Shown one piece after another: positions 1 through 9,409 of a stretch of DNA of 64,000 nt. The position numbers and the translations under genes are program-made. Position 1 is the stretch's first letter; each line of letters opens with the position of its first letter. Source of the DNA: a virus; the IMG/VR virus record IMGVR_UViG_3300034198_017889, positions 1 to 64,000 of that record. One strand, written 5' to 3'. The notes beneath the pieces are model-generated. The model ran no database searches and was not told where the DNA came from. It worked only from the letters and a program-made list of their open reading frames with translations.

Positions 1-2
1 AT

Positions 3-80
3 AAAGAAAAGAAGCAAAAAGCAAGAAAAGACAAGCCAAAGGGCTATGAGGCTGTGCATAAGCAAGTTTCTGAGGAATAA
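3..80 (+). CDS. C-terminal tail of an upstream gene (partial)
   Basis: The frame beginning at base 3 is open from the window edge to a TAA at 78-80. It encodes about 25 very basic residues (KEKKQKARKDKPKGYEAV followed by HKQVSEE). Lysine-rich composition and the tight spacing to the next gene support a real C-terminus. The gene order would allow it to be another polymerase piece, such as the missing beta N-terminal half, but nothing in these residues shows that. Confidence 0.5.
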   Translation, partial: KEKKQKARKDKPKGYEAVHKQVSEE

Positions 81-107
81 CAAACTAGTAGCCTTTTAAA
101 TGGGCTA

Positions 108-116
108 TGCTAGAAT
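108..116 (+). promoter_or_regulatory. Putative extended -10 promoter, leaderless start
   Basis: TG-C-TAGAAT lies 6 nt before the ATG at 123. No -35 box is evident, so it would be an extended -10 type. Transcription would begin at or next to the start codon. Similar boxes precede other transcription units in the window. Confidence 0.4.
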
Positions 117-122
117 GTTTGG

Positions 123-3110
123 ATGAAAGAGTACAAATTCGTGTTGGACCACGGAAAACTCAAAAAAGTCCCTAAGTCAGCCAAAGTAGATTATAAGATT
201 CCGAGCACCACGGACTTCTTCTCTCCTGTTACTAATCTTATTCCCTCCCTGAGTAGTGTATCAGGTGCTCGTGTACTTATCGGAGATAAGAGCTCATTAC
301 AGGCAATGACTCTGGTTAACAGAGAAGCTCCGTTAGTTCAGTCCAGTGAAAGTCAGGATCACTCAAGTTTTATTGAGGAGTACGGTAAGAAGCTTGTTAG
401 TGTTTCTTCCAAGATAGGAGGAGAAGTGACTAAGGTTACTCCTCATGAGATCGTTATTAAAGGCTCAGATGGAAAAGACACCTCTCATCCATTATATCAA
501 AACTATTTAGTAGGTAGGGAGAGCTATATTCATCATACTCCTCTAGTTTCGGTTGGTGACCATGTTAAAAAGGATGAAATGCTGGCTACCTCAAACTACT
601 CAGACAAGCATGGTCACCTTGCACTAGGCATGAACTTGAAAACTGCGGTTATGCCGTATAGATCATATAACTTTGAGGATGCCCTTGTTATTAGCCATGC
701 CGCAGCTCAGAAGTTAGTAGCCGAGCAGCTTATCCCGGTTAGACTAGAAGTTGCCAGAGGACTTGAAACTGGTAAAGATAAGTATATCTCCTTGTTTCCT
801 AACAAGTACTATAACGACCAGCTAGATAAGCTAGACTCTAGTGGAGTCGCCAAGAAAGGTCAGACTTTGAAAATGGGTGACCCTATTATATTAGCTTATC
901 AACCAAAAACGCTAAAGTCTCTTGAGATTCAGTTAGGTAAGTTGTCCAGAGCCCTTAAGAACGCGTATAGCGACGTTACTCATACCTGGGAATACGAGCA
1001 TGACGGCGAGGTTGTGGATGTTAATAACACAGGTAAACTTATCACTGTTACTATCAAAACTAGTCGACCTATGGCGCAGGGAGATAAGCTAAGTAATCCG
1101 TACGGAGCCAAAGGTGTTGTTAGAATTGTGTCAGATAGTGAGATGCCTCAAGGAGAGGATGGTAAACCTATTGATGTTCTACTTAACTCTATGAGTGTTA
1201 CTAGTCGTGTTGCTCCTGGGTTAATTACCACAATGGCCACAGGAAAGGTCGCCCAGAAGTTAGGCAAGATAATCAAAACTACGCCTTTTACTGATGGCTC
1301 TACTGTTGACCAAACTATCAAGCTATTAGCTCATCACGGAATCAAAGATACGGAGAGTCTCTACGACCCCACCTCTGGAAAACATATCGAAGTGTTTACG
1401 GGTCCTTCATACTATACTCGTCTCCACCATATCGCTGAAGACAAGATCTCTGCTCGTAGCGCTGGAACTACATACGATATTAACATGCAGCCCTCTAAGG
1501 CAGGTTCAGTAGAGAAGAGTAAACGCCTTGGAAACTTAGCTACCACTGTTGCACTGTCTAACGATGCTAAAGAAGTTTTGAAAGATGTAGCAGTTATCAG
1601 AAGCACAAAGAACGACGAGTTCTGGAATGCTATCAAGCTAGGGTACACCCCTCCACCACCTAAGGTTCCTTTTATCTTTAATAAGTTCATTTCTCACCTT
1701 GAAGGCTCAGGTGTTCATGTTCGCCAAGAGGGATCAAGATTTAATATCTTACCGCAGACTGACAGAGACATTGAAAAGAACAGCCAGGGAGAAATACATG
1801 AACCACTCACATACAAGCTTAAGGGTGGTGAGTTAGTAGCCGAGAATAATGGGTTATTTGATCCTGTTAACACCGGTATTTATGGTGATAACTACAATCA
1901 TATTGAGCTAGCCGTTAAGATCCCTAACCCAGTTAGTGAGGAACCACTACGTAAGATGATGGGTGTTACCAAAGCTAAGTTTGAGGAGCTCCTTGCTAGT
2001 GGTGAGTTAGAGAAGCAACTAAAGAAAGTCAATCTTGATGATAAGATCACAGAGCTTCGAGGATATATTAAATCTAATAAAAAGACCGGAAGAGACGACG
2101 CAGTTAAAGTCTTATCTTTCTTAACTATGCTAAAGAGAGAGAACTTAAAGCCTGGAGACTTACTCCTTTCTAAGGTTCCTGTTATTCCATCACAATACCG
2201 CCCGATTACAGCACAAGGTAATCAGATTATGAGTGCTGATGTTAACGAGCTCTATAAAGATCTTATGCTTGTTAACAAGTCTTTCAAGGGAATTGATGAA
2301 CATACACCGGTAGAGCTAACTGGTGAAGCTCGTAAAAAGTTATATGAGGGAGTAAAGGCAATCTATGGGTTAGGCGAGCCTATCTCTGTACGAAGCAAAG
2401 AAAAAGGCTTCAAAGGCTTATTAGCCACAACATTAGGAACCCAAGGAGGAAGTGCAAAGTCCTCAATGTTTCAGGCCAAGGTAGTTAATAAACCTATTGA
2501 TCTCGTTGGTCGTGGTGTTCTGGTTCCTGATGGTAACCTACAACTCAACCAGGCAGGCATACCTCAATCAATTCTTTGGAGTGTGTATAATCCATTCATA
2601 ATTCGTAGATTAGTCAGACAGGGTGTTCCTGCTACAAAAGCCAGAGATTACGTTAAAAGTAAGCATCCTTTGGCTGGTCAAGCCTTACAGGAAGAACTCT
2701 TAGACCGCCCAGGTATTATTACTCGTGATCCTCAGTTGTCTAAGTACAACTTCCAAGGATTCTACCTAAAAGCTAACCCGGACCCTAAGGACTTCTCTAT
2801 TAAGTTAAATCCCCTAGTGTTCAAGGGCTATGGTGCTGACTCTGATGGAGACCAGCTAAACGTACAGGTTCCCGCTAGCGACGAAGCTAAGGAAGAAGTC
2901 AAAGACAAGCTCTTTCCAGAGAAGAACTTAATATATCACAGAACATTCTCACCCATTTATACTCCTAGCAATGAGGCAGCTGTTGGCTTGTTCGCGGCTA
3001 GTTATGAAGATAAAAAGAATAAACCAACTCATTATACTAATGCTGACCAAGTTGTTTCTGATTTCTTGGCAGGCAAGCTTGACATAGGCGATAGGATAGA
3101 ATTATCTTAA
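123..3110 (+). CDS. RNA polymerase: beta C-terminal half fused to beta-prime N-terminal half
   Basis: DNA-dependent RNA polymerase core piece of 995 aa. Residues about 50-500 align by eye to the C-terminal half of bacterial beta. They include a YNFEDALVIS block, the GDK...AKG pair (K322 and K330, the same spacing of 8 as the catalytic-site lysines of E. coli beta) and a TRLHHIAEDKISARSAG block. Residues about 600-995 match the N-terminal half of beta-prime. They include an IELAVKIPNPV segment, YRPITAQGN...DVNELYK, and the metal-binding GADSDGDQLNVQVP (NADFDGDQM in bacteria), with Asp 906, 908 and 910. The first beta-prime zinc finger appears absent. The Phe of the motif is Ser here. Beta and beta-prime are split in phiKZ-type phages and fused end to end in Helicobacter. 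A fusion of one half of each is unusual. The rest of beta-prime is at 4291-6153. No SD is evident. Confidence 0.92.
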   Translation: MKEYKFVLDHGKLKKVPKSAKVDYKIPSTTDFFSPVTNLIPSLSSVSGARVLIGDKSSLQAMTLVNREAPLVQSSESQDHSSFIEEYGKKLVSVSSKIGGEVTKVTPHEIVIKGSDGKDTSHPLYQNYLVGRESYIHHTPLVSVGDHVKKDEMLATSNYSDKHGHLALGMNLKTAVMPYRSYNFEDALVISHAAAQKLVAEQLIPVRLEVARGLETGKDKYISLFPNKYYNDQLDKLDSSGVAKKGQTLKMGDPIILAYQPKTLKSLEIQLGKLSRALKNAYSDVTHTWEYEHDGEVVDVNNTGKLITVTIKTSRPMAQGDKLSNPYGAKGVVRIVSDSEMPQGEDGKPIDVLLNSMSVTSRVAPGLITTMATGKVAQKLGKIIKTTPFTDGSTVDQTIKLLAHHGIKDTESLYDPTSGKHIEVFTGPSYYTRLHHIAEDKISARSAGTTYDINMQPSKAGSVEKSKRLGNLATTVALSNDAKEVLKDVAVIRSTKNDEFWNAIKLGYTPPPPKVPFIFNKFISHLEGSGVHVRQEGSRFNILPQTDRDIEKNSQGEIHEPLTYKLKGGELVAENNGLFDPVNTGIYGDNYNHIELAVKIPNPVSEEPLRKMMGVTKAKFEELLASGELEKQLKKVNLDDKITELRGYIKSNKKTGRDDAVKVLSFLTMLKRENLKPGDLLLSKVPVIPSQYRPITAQGNQIMSADVNELYKDLMLVNKSFKGIDEHTPVELTGEARKKLYEGVKAIYGLGEPISVRSKEKGFKGLLATTLGTQGGSAKSSMFQAKVVNKPIDLVGRGVLVPDGNLQLNQAGIPQSILWSVYNPFIIRRLVRQGVPATKARDYVKSKHPLAGQALQEELLDRPGIITRDPQLSKYNFQGFYLKANPDPKDFSIKLNPLVFKGYGADSDGDQLNVQVPASDEAKEEVKDKLFPEKNLIYHRTFSPIYTPSNEAAVGLFAASYEDKKNKPTHYTNADQVVSDFLAGKLDIGDRIELS

Positions 3111-3129
3111 AGCTTTATTAAACACTAAG

Positions 3130-3135
3130 TATAAC
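3130..3135 (+). promoter_or_regulatory. Possible -10 box (TATAAC)
   Basis: TATAAC lies 5 nt before the ATG at 3141, in the 30-nt gap after the polymerase fusion gene. It matches the recurring -10-just-before-ATG pattern of this window. There is no clear -35. Confidence 0.25.
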
Positions 3136-3140
3136 ATACA

Positions 3141-3341
3141 ATGATTGATGAAGAAATCTGGTCCAAGCTTTCTGCTGAAGAAAAACTGGCTGAACTCGAA
3201 AAGTACCTAAATGAGTTTAGACGGCTTGATTCGGGTGAGCACGAACTCAGAGGAACTTACCATGAAGGTAAAATAAAAACTTTAAAAACAGAGCTTAAGC
3301 AGAAAATAAACAAAATAATAGACTTGGAGTACATCAAATGA
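3141..3341 (+). CDS. Small charged helical protein, function unknown
   Basis: 66 aa, rich in Lys and Glu, predicted mostly helical with a heptad-like pattern (LSAEEKLAELEKYLNEF). I do not recognise it. Its TGA overlaps the ATG of the next gene by 4 nt (ATGA), so the two are probably translationally coupled. It lies between the two RNA polymerase genes, so a role with the polymerase or in the virion is possible but not shown. Confidence 0.7.
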   Translation: MIDEEIWSKLSAEEKLAELEKYLNEFRRLDSGEHELRGTYHEGKIKTLKTELKQKINKIIDLEYIK

Positions 3342-3958
3342 ATATCAGCAACCTAATCGAATCATATGATGCCTTGGTGAAGAAGGCATTCATACCCAAT
3401 CCCCAAGCTCAGCAAGAGCAGGGTCAACTTCAGCAGGCTCAGCAGCAGCTTATGCAGATTGTTCAGCAGCTTCCTCCTGAAGCCCAACAACAAGTTGGAC
3501 CTATGATTCAACAGCTACAACAGCTTCCACCTGAGCAGCAGCTCCAGCAGATCGGTCAGCTTACCCAGCAATTATCTCAAGGTGGACAACAACAACAAGA
3601 TCCATCCGCTCAAGGGGGTCAACCTCAGGATCCATCAGCACAGCGGCAGGATCAATCAGCACCAGCACAAGAGCAGGGAAACCTCAACGCCGAGAATAGC
3701 CTAGACAACACAAAGGTCACTCTCTCAGTACGTGAGCTTCTTGATCTCTCTAATGGTGGTAAAGCTACTCAGAGCTTGCTCAAGGTCAAGCAAATGGCCG
3801 AGGCCCACAATAAGAAAATGGAAGCAGCTCAGCAACAGCAGGACCAACAAGCAGCTCAACAGCAACAAGCACAACAGCAGCAATCCGCTATGGGTCAGGG
3901 TGGAATTTACTCCGCACCTATGGATGGCTCAGCCCCAATCGGAGCACCAGCCCAATGA
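3338..3958 (+). CDS. Glutamine-rich low-complexity protein
   Basis: 206 aa. Residues 1-20 form a short amphipathic start ending in LVKKAF. This resembles the K-x-A ends found in many head-region proteins here. About residues 22-110 and 155-190 are Gln/Ala/Pro tracts with repeated QQLPPE units. A short ordered part, about 118-150, carries VTLSVRELLDLSNGGKATQSL. Low complexity suggests a flexible virion or scaffold-like protein. It is coupled to both neighbours by 4-nt ATGA overlaps. Function unknown. Confidence 0.75.
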   Translation: MNISNLIESYDALVKKAFIPNPQAQQEQGQLQQAQQQLMQIVQQLPPEAQQQVGPMIQQLQQLPPEQQLQQIGQLTQQLSQGGQQQQDPSAQGGQPQDPSAQRQDQSAPAQEQGNLNAENSLDNTKVTLSVRELLDLSNGGKATQSLLKVKQMAEAHNKKMEAAQQQQDQQAAQQQQAQQQQSAMGQGGIYSAPMDGSAPIGAPAQ

Positions 3959-4287
3959 ACTCATTAGAGAAGATTAGCTCATATTTATCTAGTTTTGGTC
4001 CAGAGGAGCAGAACTACGATTACGTTTGCTATATCAAGACAAAGCTTGCTGATATGCAGGCAACTCAGTCCACAGGTGAAACTAGTAATGAGGATGATCA
4101 GGAAAATACTGATGCCTCAAAAGTAGAAGTAGCCGAGCAAGATAAGTCACAAAAAAATTTAGAGGGTGAGCTGATGGATGGAGCATTTAGAGATCTTGAT
4201 GTTCTGAATGACATTGAAGACGATAAGGTTGTTAAGAAGGCTTCTCCGATTACTGATTTTTTAAGCAAGTTATCTAACAAAAAATAA
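3955..4287 (+). CDS. Small acidic protein, function unknown
   Basis: 110 aa. It opens with an amphipathic helix-like segment (LEKISSYLSSFG), has a strongly acidic centre, and ends in a basic-hydrophobic tail (KKASPITDFLSKLSNKK). The start overlaps the preceding stop by 4 nt. The next gene, beta-prime C-terminal half, follows after 3 nt. No family is recognised. A scaffold-like or polymerase-accessory role is only a guess from position. Confidence 0.7.
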   Translation: MNSLEKISSYLSSFGPEEQNYDYVCYIKTKLADMQATQSTGETSNEDDQENTDASKVEVAEQDKSQKNLEGELMDGAFRDLDVLNDIEDDKVVKKASPITDFLSKLSNKK

Positions 4288-4290
4288 GTT

Positions 4291-6153
4291 ATGTCTGTTA
4301 CCACAGTTGGTCGTATACTTTTGAAGCAGTATACGCCTAAACACCTACACTCGCTAATAGACGACGAAGTTCTCGACAAGAAGGGAATTTCAATTTTGTT
4401 TAGTAAGCTTGTTGAACTAGAGCCAGATAATTATAGTAAGATTGCATCTGACTTAACTAGACTTGGATTTGAGATTGCCACGAGACAGGGTACCTCCATC
4501 ACTTTAAAAGATCTAGTTTCTCCTATTAATACTAAGGAGCTTTACGACAAGTTCGATGCCTTCCAGGTTAAGGTAAATAAGACTGATGATTCTCAGAATG
4601 TAAAAAATCAGAGAATCTTTGATAAATATAACACCATGATGGAGGATGTGAATAAGCACATTCTAGACGACGGACTTAAAACTAATAAGTCTCTTGCTAA
4701 GATCATACTTGCAGGCTCTAGAGGATCCCCAGCTCAGTACCGATCTACTATTGCTACTCAGGGTATTGTGGTGGATGCTGATGGTTTACCTAAGATGGAT
4801 ATTCCTGTTAAAAGCTCATTTGCTGAGGGACTTACTCTTCCTGAATACTTAGTAACATCTTTTGGTACGCGCTCAGGCGAAGTAGTTAAAAAGGTTGGTG
4901 TGGCACAAGGTGGATACTCTAGTAAGCAGTTCTCTAGAGCTTTGATGAATCTACAAATAACAGAGCATGACTGTGGAACTGCTAATGGAATATCTGTATC
5001 AACCACAGATAAGGATTCTGTCGGCGCTTATCTCGCTACTGCCATAGGAGGATATAAACGGAATAACGAGATCACTGCAAAAATGTTAAATGACCTGAAA
5101 GGTCAGAACATTGATAAAATCTTAATTCGTTCACCCATGACTTGCAGGGCCAGCAATAATAACCACTTTGGAGCGGTGTGTCAGTTATGCGTAGGTAAGC
5201 GCGAAAAGGGATTACCTGCCCCAGATAGTTATATTGGACTTGTTGCTGCTACTGCTGTTAGTGAACCTCTCACTGAGTATGCCATGAAATTAAGACATGG
5301 TGGAGGAGCAGCTACTAGCCTAGGTGGAGCAAGTGGTTTCAAGATGATTAACCAGCTTGCTAACATCCCTAAAACTTTCTTAAATAAAGCTCCTCTAGCT
5401 AAAGAGGATGGATATGTAACCCGTATCGCTCATGCAGCAGCAGGTGGTTACTTTATTGATGCAGGTACAGAAGAATATTATATTGGAGTTGGACAAGAAC
5501 CCAAAGTGAAGGTTGGTGACCATGTAGAGCAGGGAGATGTATTAAGCTCCGGCCTTGTTGATCCTAGTGAGGTTGTGCAATACAAAGGAATCGGAGAGGG
5601 GCGTAAATATTATGCACAAGCCATGAAGAGAGCCTTTGATGAGGGAAATCTTGGGGTTAACAGAAGAAACTTCGAACTGATCGCTAGATCTGCTATCGAC
5701 CATGTAAAAATTAATGATAACGATGGATTAGGTAATTTCTTACCTGACCAGATTGTTTCATACTCGGCACTAGAGAAGAGTTATGTTCCTAGAACAAACA
5801 GCAAAGATATTAGATCCGATTTGGCCTATGGAAAATATCTAGAGGCCCCCATACTACATTACACCATAGGTACCAGGGTCACTTCCTCTGTGATAGAGGC
5901 TCTTAAGGAGCAAGGAATTGAGTCTGTGCATGTTAACGACGACCCTCCACATTTCGAGCCTCACATGGTTCGACTTCTTGACGTTCCAGAGCATACAGAT
6001 GATTTCATGCATGTACTTTACAGTACCAACCTTGCAAAACGCTTTAGCAACGCCGTGAATGAGGGGGCGTCTTCTGATATTAATGGCCCTAGTCCTATAC
6101 CTGGATTAGCTTATGGTGTGGGGTTTGGAGAACACAGTAACTGGAAAGAGTAG
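4291..6153 (+). CDS. RNA polymerase beta-prime subunit, C-terminal half
   Basis: 620 aa completing the polymerase active site. The bridge-helix region (LAGSRGSPAQYRSTIATQG) and the trigger-loop region (FAEGLTLPEYLVTSFGTRSG) align with bacterial beta-prime. Four zinc-ligand cysteines of the second beta-prime zinc site are kept: C228 (DCGT), C285, C297 and C300. They are followed by the VAATAVSEPLTEYAMKLRHGGG block, the equivalent of the bacterial IAAQSIGEP segment. The fragment begins after the catalytic Asp domain, which is in the fusion protein at 123-3110, so beta-prime is cut between those two modules. No SD is seen. Interspersion with virion-type genes suggests, but does not prove, a virion-packaged polymerase as in phiKZ-like phages. 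Confidence 0.92.
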   Translation: MSVTTVGRILLKQYTPKHLHSLIDDEVLDKKGISILFSKLVELEPDNYSKIASDLTRLGFEIATRQGTSITLKDLVSPINTKELYDKFDAFQVKVNKTDDSQNVKNQRIFDKYNTMMEDVNKHILDDGLKTNKSLAKIILAGSRGSPAQYRSTIATQGIVVDADGLPKMDIPVKSSFAEGLTLPEYLVTSFGTRSGEVVKKVGVAQGGYSSKQFSRALMNLQITEHDCGTANGISVSTTDKDSVGAYLATAIGGYKRNNEITAKMLNDLKGQNIDKILIRSPMTCRASNNNHFGAVCQLCVGKREKGLPAPDSYIGLVAATAVSEPLTEYAMKLRHGGGAATSLGGASGFKMINQLANIPKTFLNKAPLAKEDGYVTRIAHAAAGGYFIDAGTEEYYIGVGQEPKVKVGDHVEQGDVLSSGLVDPSEVVQYKGIGEGRKYYAQAMKRAFDEGNLGVNRRNFELIARSAIDHVKINDNDGLGNFLPDQIVSYSALEKSYVPRTNSKDIRSDLAYGKYLEAPILHYTIGTRVTSSVIEALKEQGIESVHVNDDPPHFEPHMVRLLDVPEHTDDFMHVLYSTNLAKRFSNAVNEGASSDINGPSPIPGLAYGVGFGEHSNWKE

Positions 6154-6223
6154 CCAGCTCTATATTTAGAAGCTTGCATGTACGCCAAAAAATACGTAAT
6201 ATTAATTACAAATTCCGGCAAAC

Positions 6224-6229
6224 TATAAT
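6224..6229 (+). promoter_or_regulatory. TATAAT box abutting the 6232 start
   Basis: A perfect TATAAT sits in the 78-nt gap after the polymerase gene, but only 2 nt before the ATG at 6232. The usual transcription start would then fall inside the gene. It may be a chance match in an A/T-rich spacer, or a promoter feeding downstream genes. Confidence 0.25.
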
Positions 6230-6231
6230 TT

Positions 6232-8487
6232 ATGGCAAATTCCTCTAAGACAAAACTAGCCGCAGACGACTCTCTTGAACAGGCGTTCTTCCAACTAGCC
6301 TACAATAAGTTACAGGATAGTTTAAAAAACTTACTTCCTTTCTTGATTGGTTTTGAGATTGTTAAGAAGAACGAGGATAACACCAAGGCTCTTGGAGTCT
6401 TTGGATTTCGTTCACAGTCCGGACAGATTCTATATGTTCCCGCCTTCTTCATTGAGGGTAAGGTAAAGAACCTAGACCTCCTTTACTCTAAGAACAACGA
6501 GCAGTTCTATCCTCTGGATGAGGATTTTGCAGAGATGTTCCTCAAGGACGATATGACCGGCATTGGCGCGGTTGGTGGTGAACCCCGTCACAAGGTTCTT
6601 CAAGACATGACCCAAGGTGATTATCGCCAAATGACCATTCCTCCTCGTACCGGAAAGTACTCTATTGCCTCTGTTATTGATTACGTTAAAGATTCTGATA
6701 ACAAGACCAAGCAAGCTTTCACTAACCTCCTTGAAAAGGACGCTGAGTTCTGCGAGGCTGTTTTACGTTTTTACCCTATTGAGAAAGTTGCTGCTGCTGT
6801 TGTAAAAACAGAGGACGGTACAAAATACCGCAAGGGAAATGATGTTAAAGTTGTTATGAAGGACCAGAAAGCTGATGTTCTTAAGCTCTCCGATAAGGAG
6901 CGTGAAGATGTAATGACTCAAGGATTTGTTGTAGTAGATAAAAGAACAGCTGATAAGAAATCTAAATTTGGGGTAGTAGACTACGTTAAAAAGTTTCATA
7001 ATCCCACAGAATCGGGATTCTATCCTTACGTTACTCGTGTAGGAACTATCAACTATGGTCTTATCTTGGTTCGTCCTAAACAACTACAGCAAAATTTTTC
7101 AACTGACGATGCTATTGTTATCAACCTTGACGCTGATGTAAAAGGAACAGCTTATGTGGAGGATACCCACATGGTTTTCTCTAAAGACCAAATCAAAGTT
7201 GACGATTATTCGTTAGTTCATAAGATGATGGTAGATCCAGCCGAGGCTAAGCCCAGCTACACCTCGACTTACGTGCTTATCAACGAACACTTAAAGTCAA
7301 CCCAACCATTTAAAATCAATGCTAATTTTAAAGATGCTCAAGGGATTAGAAGAATTAGTGTTGAGCCATATTCCCTGTATAGAGATGCCGAGTCGGATTA
7401 CGCTTATCAAGATCATAACCGTGGCCGTGCTGACCGCCCAGGGAGTGTGCATGACTTACCTAGGGGTAATTTTTATAGCCATCCGAAGAAAGCTAAAGAA
7501 ATATTATTGGTTATGACCAAGAAGCCTGGTGACGATTTAGATTATCAGAACTGCACAGTTTACGTCCCCTCAGGCTACAAACTTCTAGAGGTTAAGTTTG
7601 ACGCATTAAACTGTTTTGATTGCAGTACAGATGCTCCGACTGATACTGATAAAGGAGCAACTACCGCAGCCACAGCTAAAGAAAAGTATTTACAGAATCG
7701 CCCAGGTGGAACCCATGCTCTTCATGCATTCTTGTCTAAGAACAACATTGTTCCTATGACTGTACGCACCAACGGGAGCGAGTACTTCAGCAACATTGCT
7801 GGAGTTAAGAAGAAGTATGAGAATCCGATGAAGGCCAAGATTGCTATGACAACTGAGGTTGGTCTTGATTTCAAGCAGGCTTGCGAAATTATTGATGGTC
7901 TTGTGGTTGATAAAACCCTAGAGGGACACGTTAAGCTGGCCTACACTGGTGATAACTATCCAATTCCTTATGACGAAGCTCCATATACCAATCAAATTGG
8001 TCAACCAACCTATACTGGTGTGGGTCAAGAGAGCCGCCTCCCTGGAGATAACACATACACAGGAGATCCCACAGCTCTAGGTTTAGGTACAATGCCTGAG
8101 ATTGAGGGAATTGGTCAAGGTGGGCAAGCTCACGAGATTGATCCTAGATATGTTAATCAAGCTACTCAGATGGCCCAGAATGGACAGAAGGAGATCTTTG
8201 ATGTTCAGACAATGGCAACACTTGCGAAGTATGTAGGAGTATCTGACAAGATCACTGAGTACGTTCCATCTCTTATCGAGGGAATGGATCGCTTAGGTAG
8301 AATTCTTTTCTTACTCAACTGGGACACTGATAAGTTTGTTCAGCTGTACGGCAGAAATGACCTTCCTGAGCTGGTAGAGCTCGTCACTAACGTATTCAAA
8401 AACCTAGGCGACTTAGTCATTTTCTTAAAGCGTAAATCTCCAGAACTCACGATTAACATGAGTAAAGATGAAGCGCTCGATGTCTAA
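6232..8487 (+). CDS. Large virion-like protein, function unknown
   Basis: 751 aa, mixed alpha/beta composition, no membrane segments. The N-terminal part (about 1-300) is regular globular sequence with a hydrophobic LLPFLIGFEIV core. A Gly/Pro/Thr-rich linker lies at about residues 580-640 (repeated YTG and GQ motifs). The helical C-terminus (KYVGVSDKITEYVPSLIEGM) ends in an acidic tail. I do not recognise a family. Size and position upstream of the head cluster fit a structural or ejected protein. The start is chosen at MANSSKTKL, the first ATG of the frame, with no SD. Confidence 0.75.
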   Translation: MANSSKTKLAADDSLEQAFFQLAYNKLQDSLKNLLPFLIGFEIVKKNEDNTKALGVFGFRSQSGQILYVPAFFIEGKVKNLDLLYSKNNEQFYPLDEDFAEMFLKDDMTGIGAVGGEPRHKVLQDMTQGDYRQMTIPPRTGKYSIASVIDYVKDSDNKTKQAFTNLLEKDAEFCEAVLRFYPIEKVAAAVVKTEDGTKYRKGNDVKVVMKDQKADVLKLSDKEREDVMTQGFVVVDKRTADKKSKFGVVDYVKKFHNPTESGFYPYVTRVGTINYGLILVRPKQLQQNFSTDDAIVINLDADVKGTAYVEDTHMVFSKDQIKVDDYSLVHKMMVDPAEAKPSYTSTYVLINEHLKSTQPFKINANFKDAQGIRRISVEPYSLYRDAESDYAYQDHNRGRADRPGSVHDLPRGNFYSHPKKAKEILLVMTKKPGDDLDYQNCTVYVPSGYKLLEVKFDALNCFDCSTDAPTDTDKGATTAATAKEKYLQNRPGGTHALHAFLSKNNIVPMTVRTNGSEYFSNIAGVKKKYENPMKAKIAMTTEVGLDFKQACEIIDGLVVDKTLEGHVKLAYTGDNYPIPYDEAPYTNQIGQPTYTGVGQESRLPGDNTYTGDPTALGLGTMPEIEGIGQGGQAHEIDPRYVNQATQMAQNGQKEIFDVQTMATLAKYVGVSDKITEYVPSLIEGMDRLGRILFLLNWDTDKFVQLYGRNDLPELVELVTNVFKNLGDLVIFLKRKSPELTINMSKDEALDV

Positions 8488-9409
8488 TTCAGAACAGCCT
8501 GACGATAGTCTGCTGAAAAGATACTTGGCCCTAAAGGCGCTCAGGGATAACGTACTTTATACAAAACCCCTCGCTGATACCGCTGGAGGCCTTATTGAGG
8601 ACATTCCAGGCCAGTTACGCGCATTAGGGGCCCCACTTGCTGATGCGGCTTCAAGTAGGTTGGTTATATCTCAGAATCCTGAAATACGAAGACAGCAAAT
8701 AGCAGCCGCGGTCGATAAAGTCAGAGGTGCCTCGGGAAGCAATACCGAGATGAAGAACCAGATGCTGGGTAATGCAGCCAGAATGGCTGCAGTTTCCGCA
8801 CCGGTTGGATTAGTTGCTGGGGGTTTGTTAAAATTAATCGGTAGAGGTAAAGGAATTGGGAGTAGGCTGTCTTTACTTAAAGCACCCACAGAAATTCTAT
8901 CTTCAGGTAAACTCAACAGAGCTGGAGCATATAAAAAGGTGTTATTAAATGCAGCTAGCGAAGGTGCTTTACAATCTGGGGCGTTAGGTGCTGTTGGTGG
9001 TGCTATGGGGGGACTAAATGCAGGCACATCCAAACCAGGAGAGGGCGATATAGCCGCGGCATCAAAAATCCTCCAAGACCACCCTTATACCTCAGCACTC
9101 CCAGGAGGAGAGATTTCATCTGTGTTCAATTCTTATGGTGATGGTATAAGCCCCGGGACCGGAGCAGCTATTGGTGCCGGATTAGGTGTAGGAGCAGGTA
9201 CCGCAGCTACATTCTTACCTCCCACCATAAAAGCAGTATCCAGAACTTTAGATAATCCTTTTAGACGGAATCCAAAGGCGGTAAATCTTCTTGATTGGTA
9301 TGCCAGGGCTGCAAAGGGACCAATGGCTAGAAACGCCCTAATCCTCGGAGGACTTGGCGGGCTTGCTGGTTACACAGTATCCAAACACACAAAACCTACA
9401 GATGCATAA
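8480..9409 (+). CDS. Glycine-zipper, membrane-interacting-type protein
   Basis: 309 aa. Three hydrophobic Gly/Ala-rich stretches are visible: about 100-120 (VSAPVGLVAGGLLKLIG), about 165-180 (GALGAVGGAMGGL) and 225-245 (GAAIGAGLGVGAGTAATFL). A fourth lies near the C-terminus (LILGGLGGLAGYTV). Such glycine zippers are typical of proteins that insert in or cross membranes. In a phage this suggests an ejection or pore component, which is inference. I prefer the ATG at 8480 to that at 8468: it gives the same 8-nt ATGxxTAA overlap used at 9402. Confidence 0.7.
   Translation: MSNSEQPDDSLLKRYLALKALRDNVLYTKPLADTAGGLIEDIPGQLRALGAPLADAASSRLVISQNPEIRRQQIAAAVDKVRGASGSNTEMKNQMLGNAARMAAVSAPVGLVAGGLLKLIGRGKGIGSRLSLLKAPTEILSSGKLNRAGAYKKVLLNAASEGALQSGALGAVGGAMGGLNAGTSKPGEGDIAAASKILQDHPYTSALPGGEISSVFNSYGDGISPGTGAAIGAGLGVGAGTAATFLPPTIKAVSRTLDNPFRRNPKAVNLLDWYARAAKGPMARNALILGGLGGLAGYTVSKHTKPTDA

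Noticed and set aside
3732-3977. Overlapping + frame within the glutamine-rich gene
   Set aside because: It is the shadow frame of CAG/CAA-rich repeats (Ser/Asn/Arg tracts) and shares almost its whole length with the 3338-3958 gene.
6224-6234. Leaderless promoter for the 6232 gene
   Set aside because: TATAAT is only 2 nt from the ATG, so transcription would start inside the gene. Kept as a low-confidence box only.
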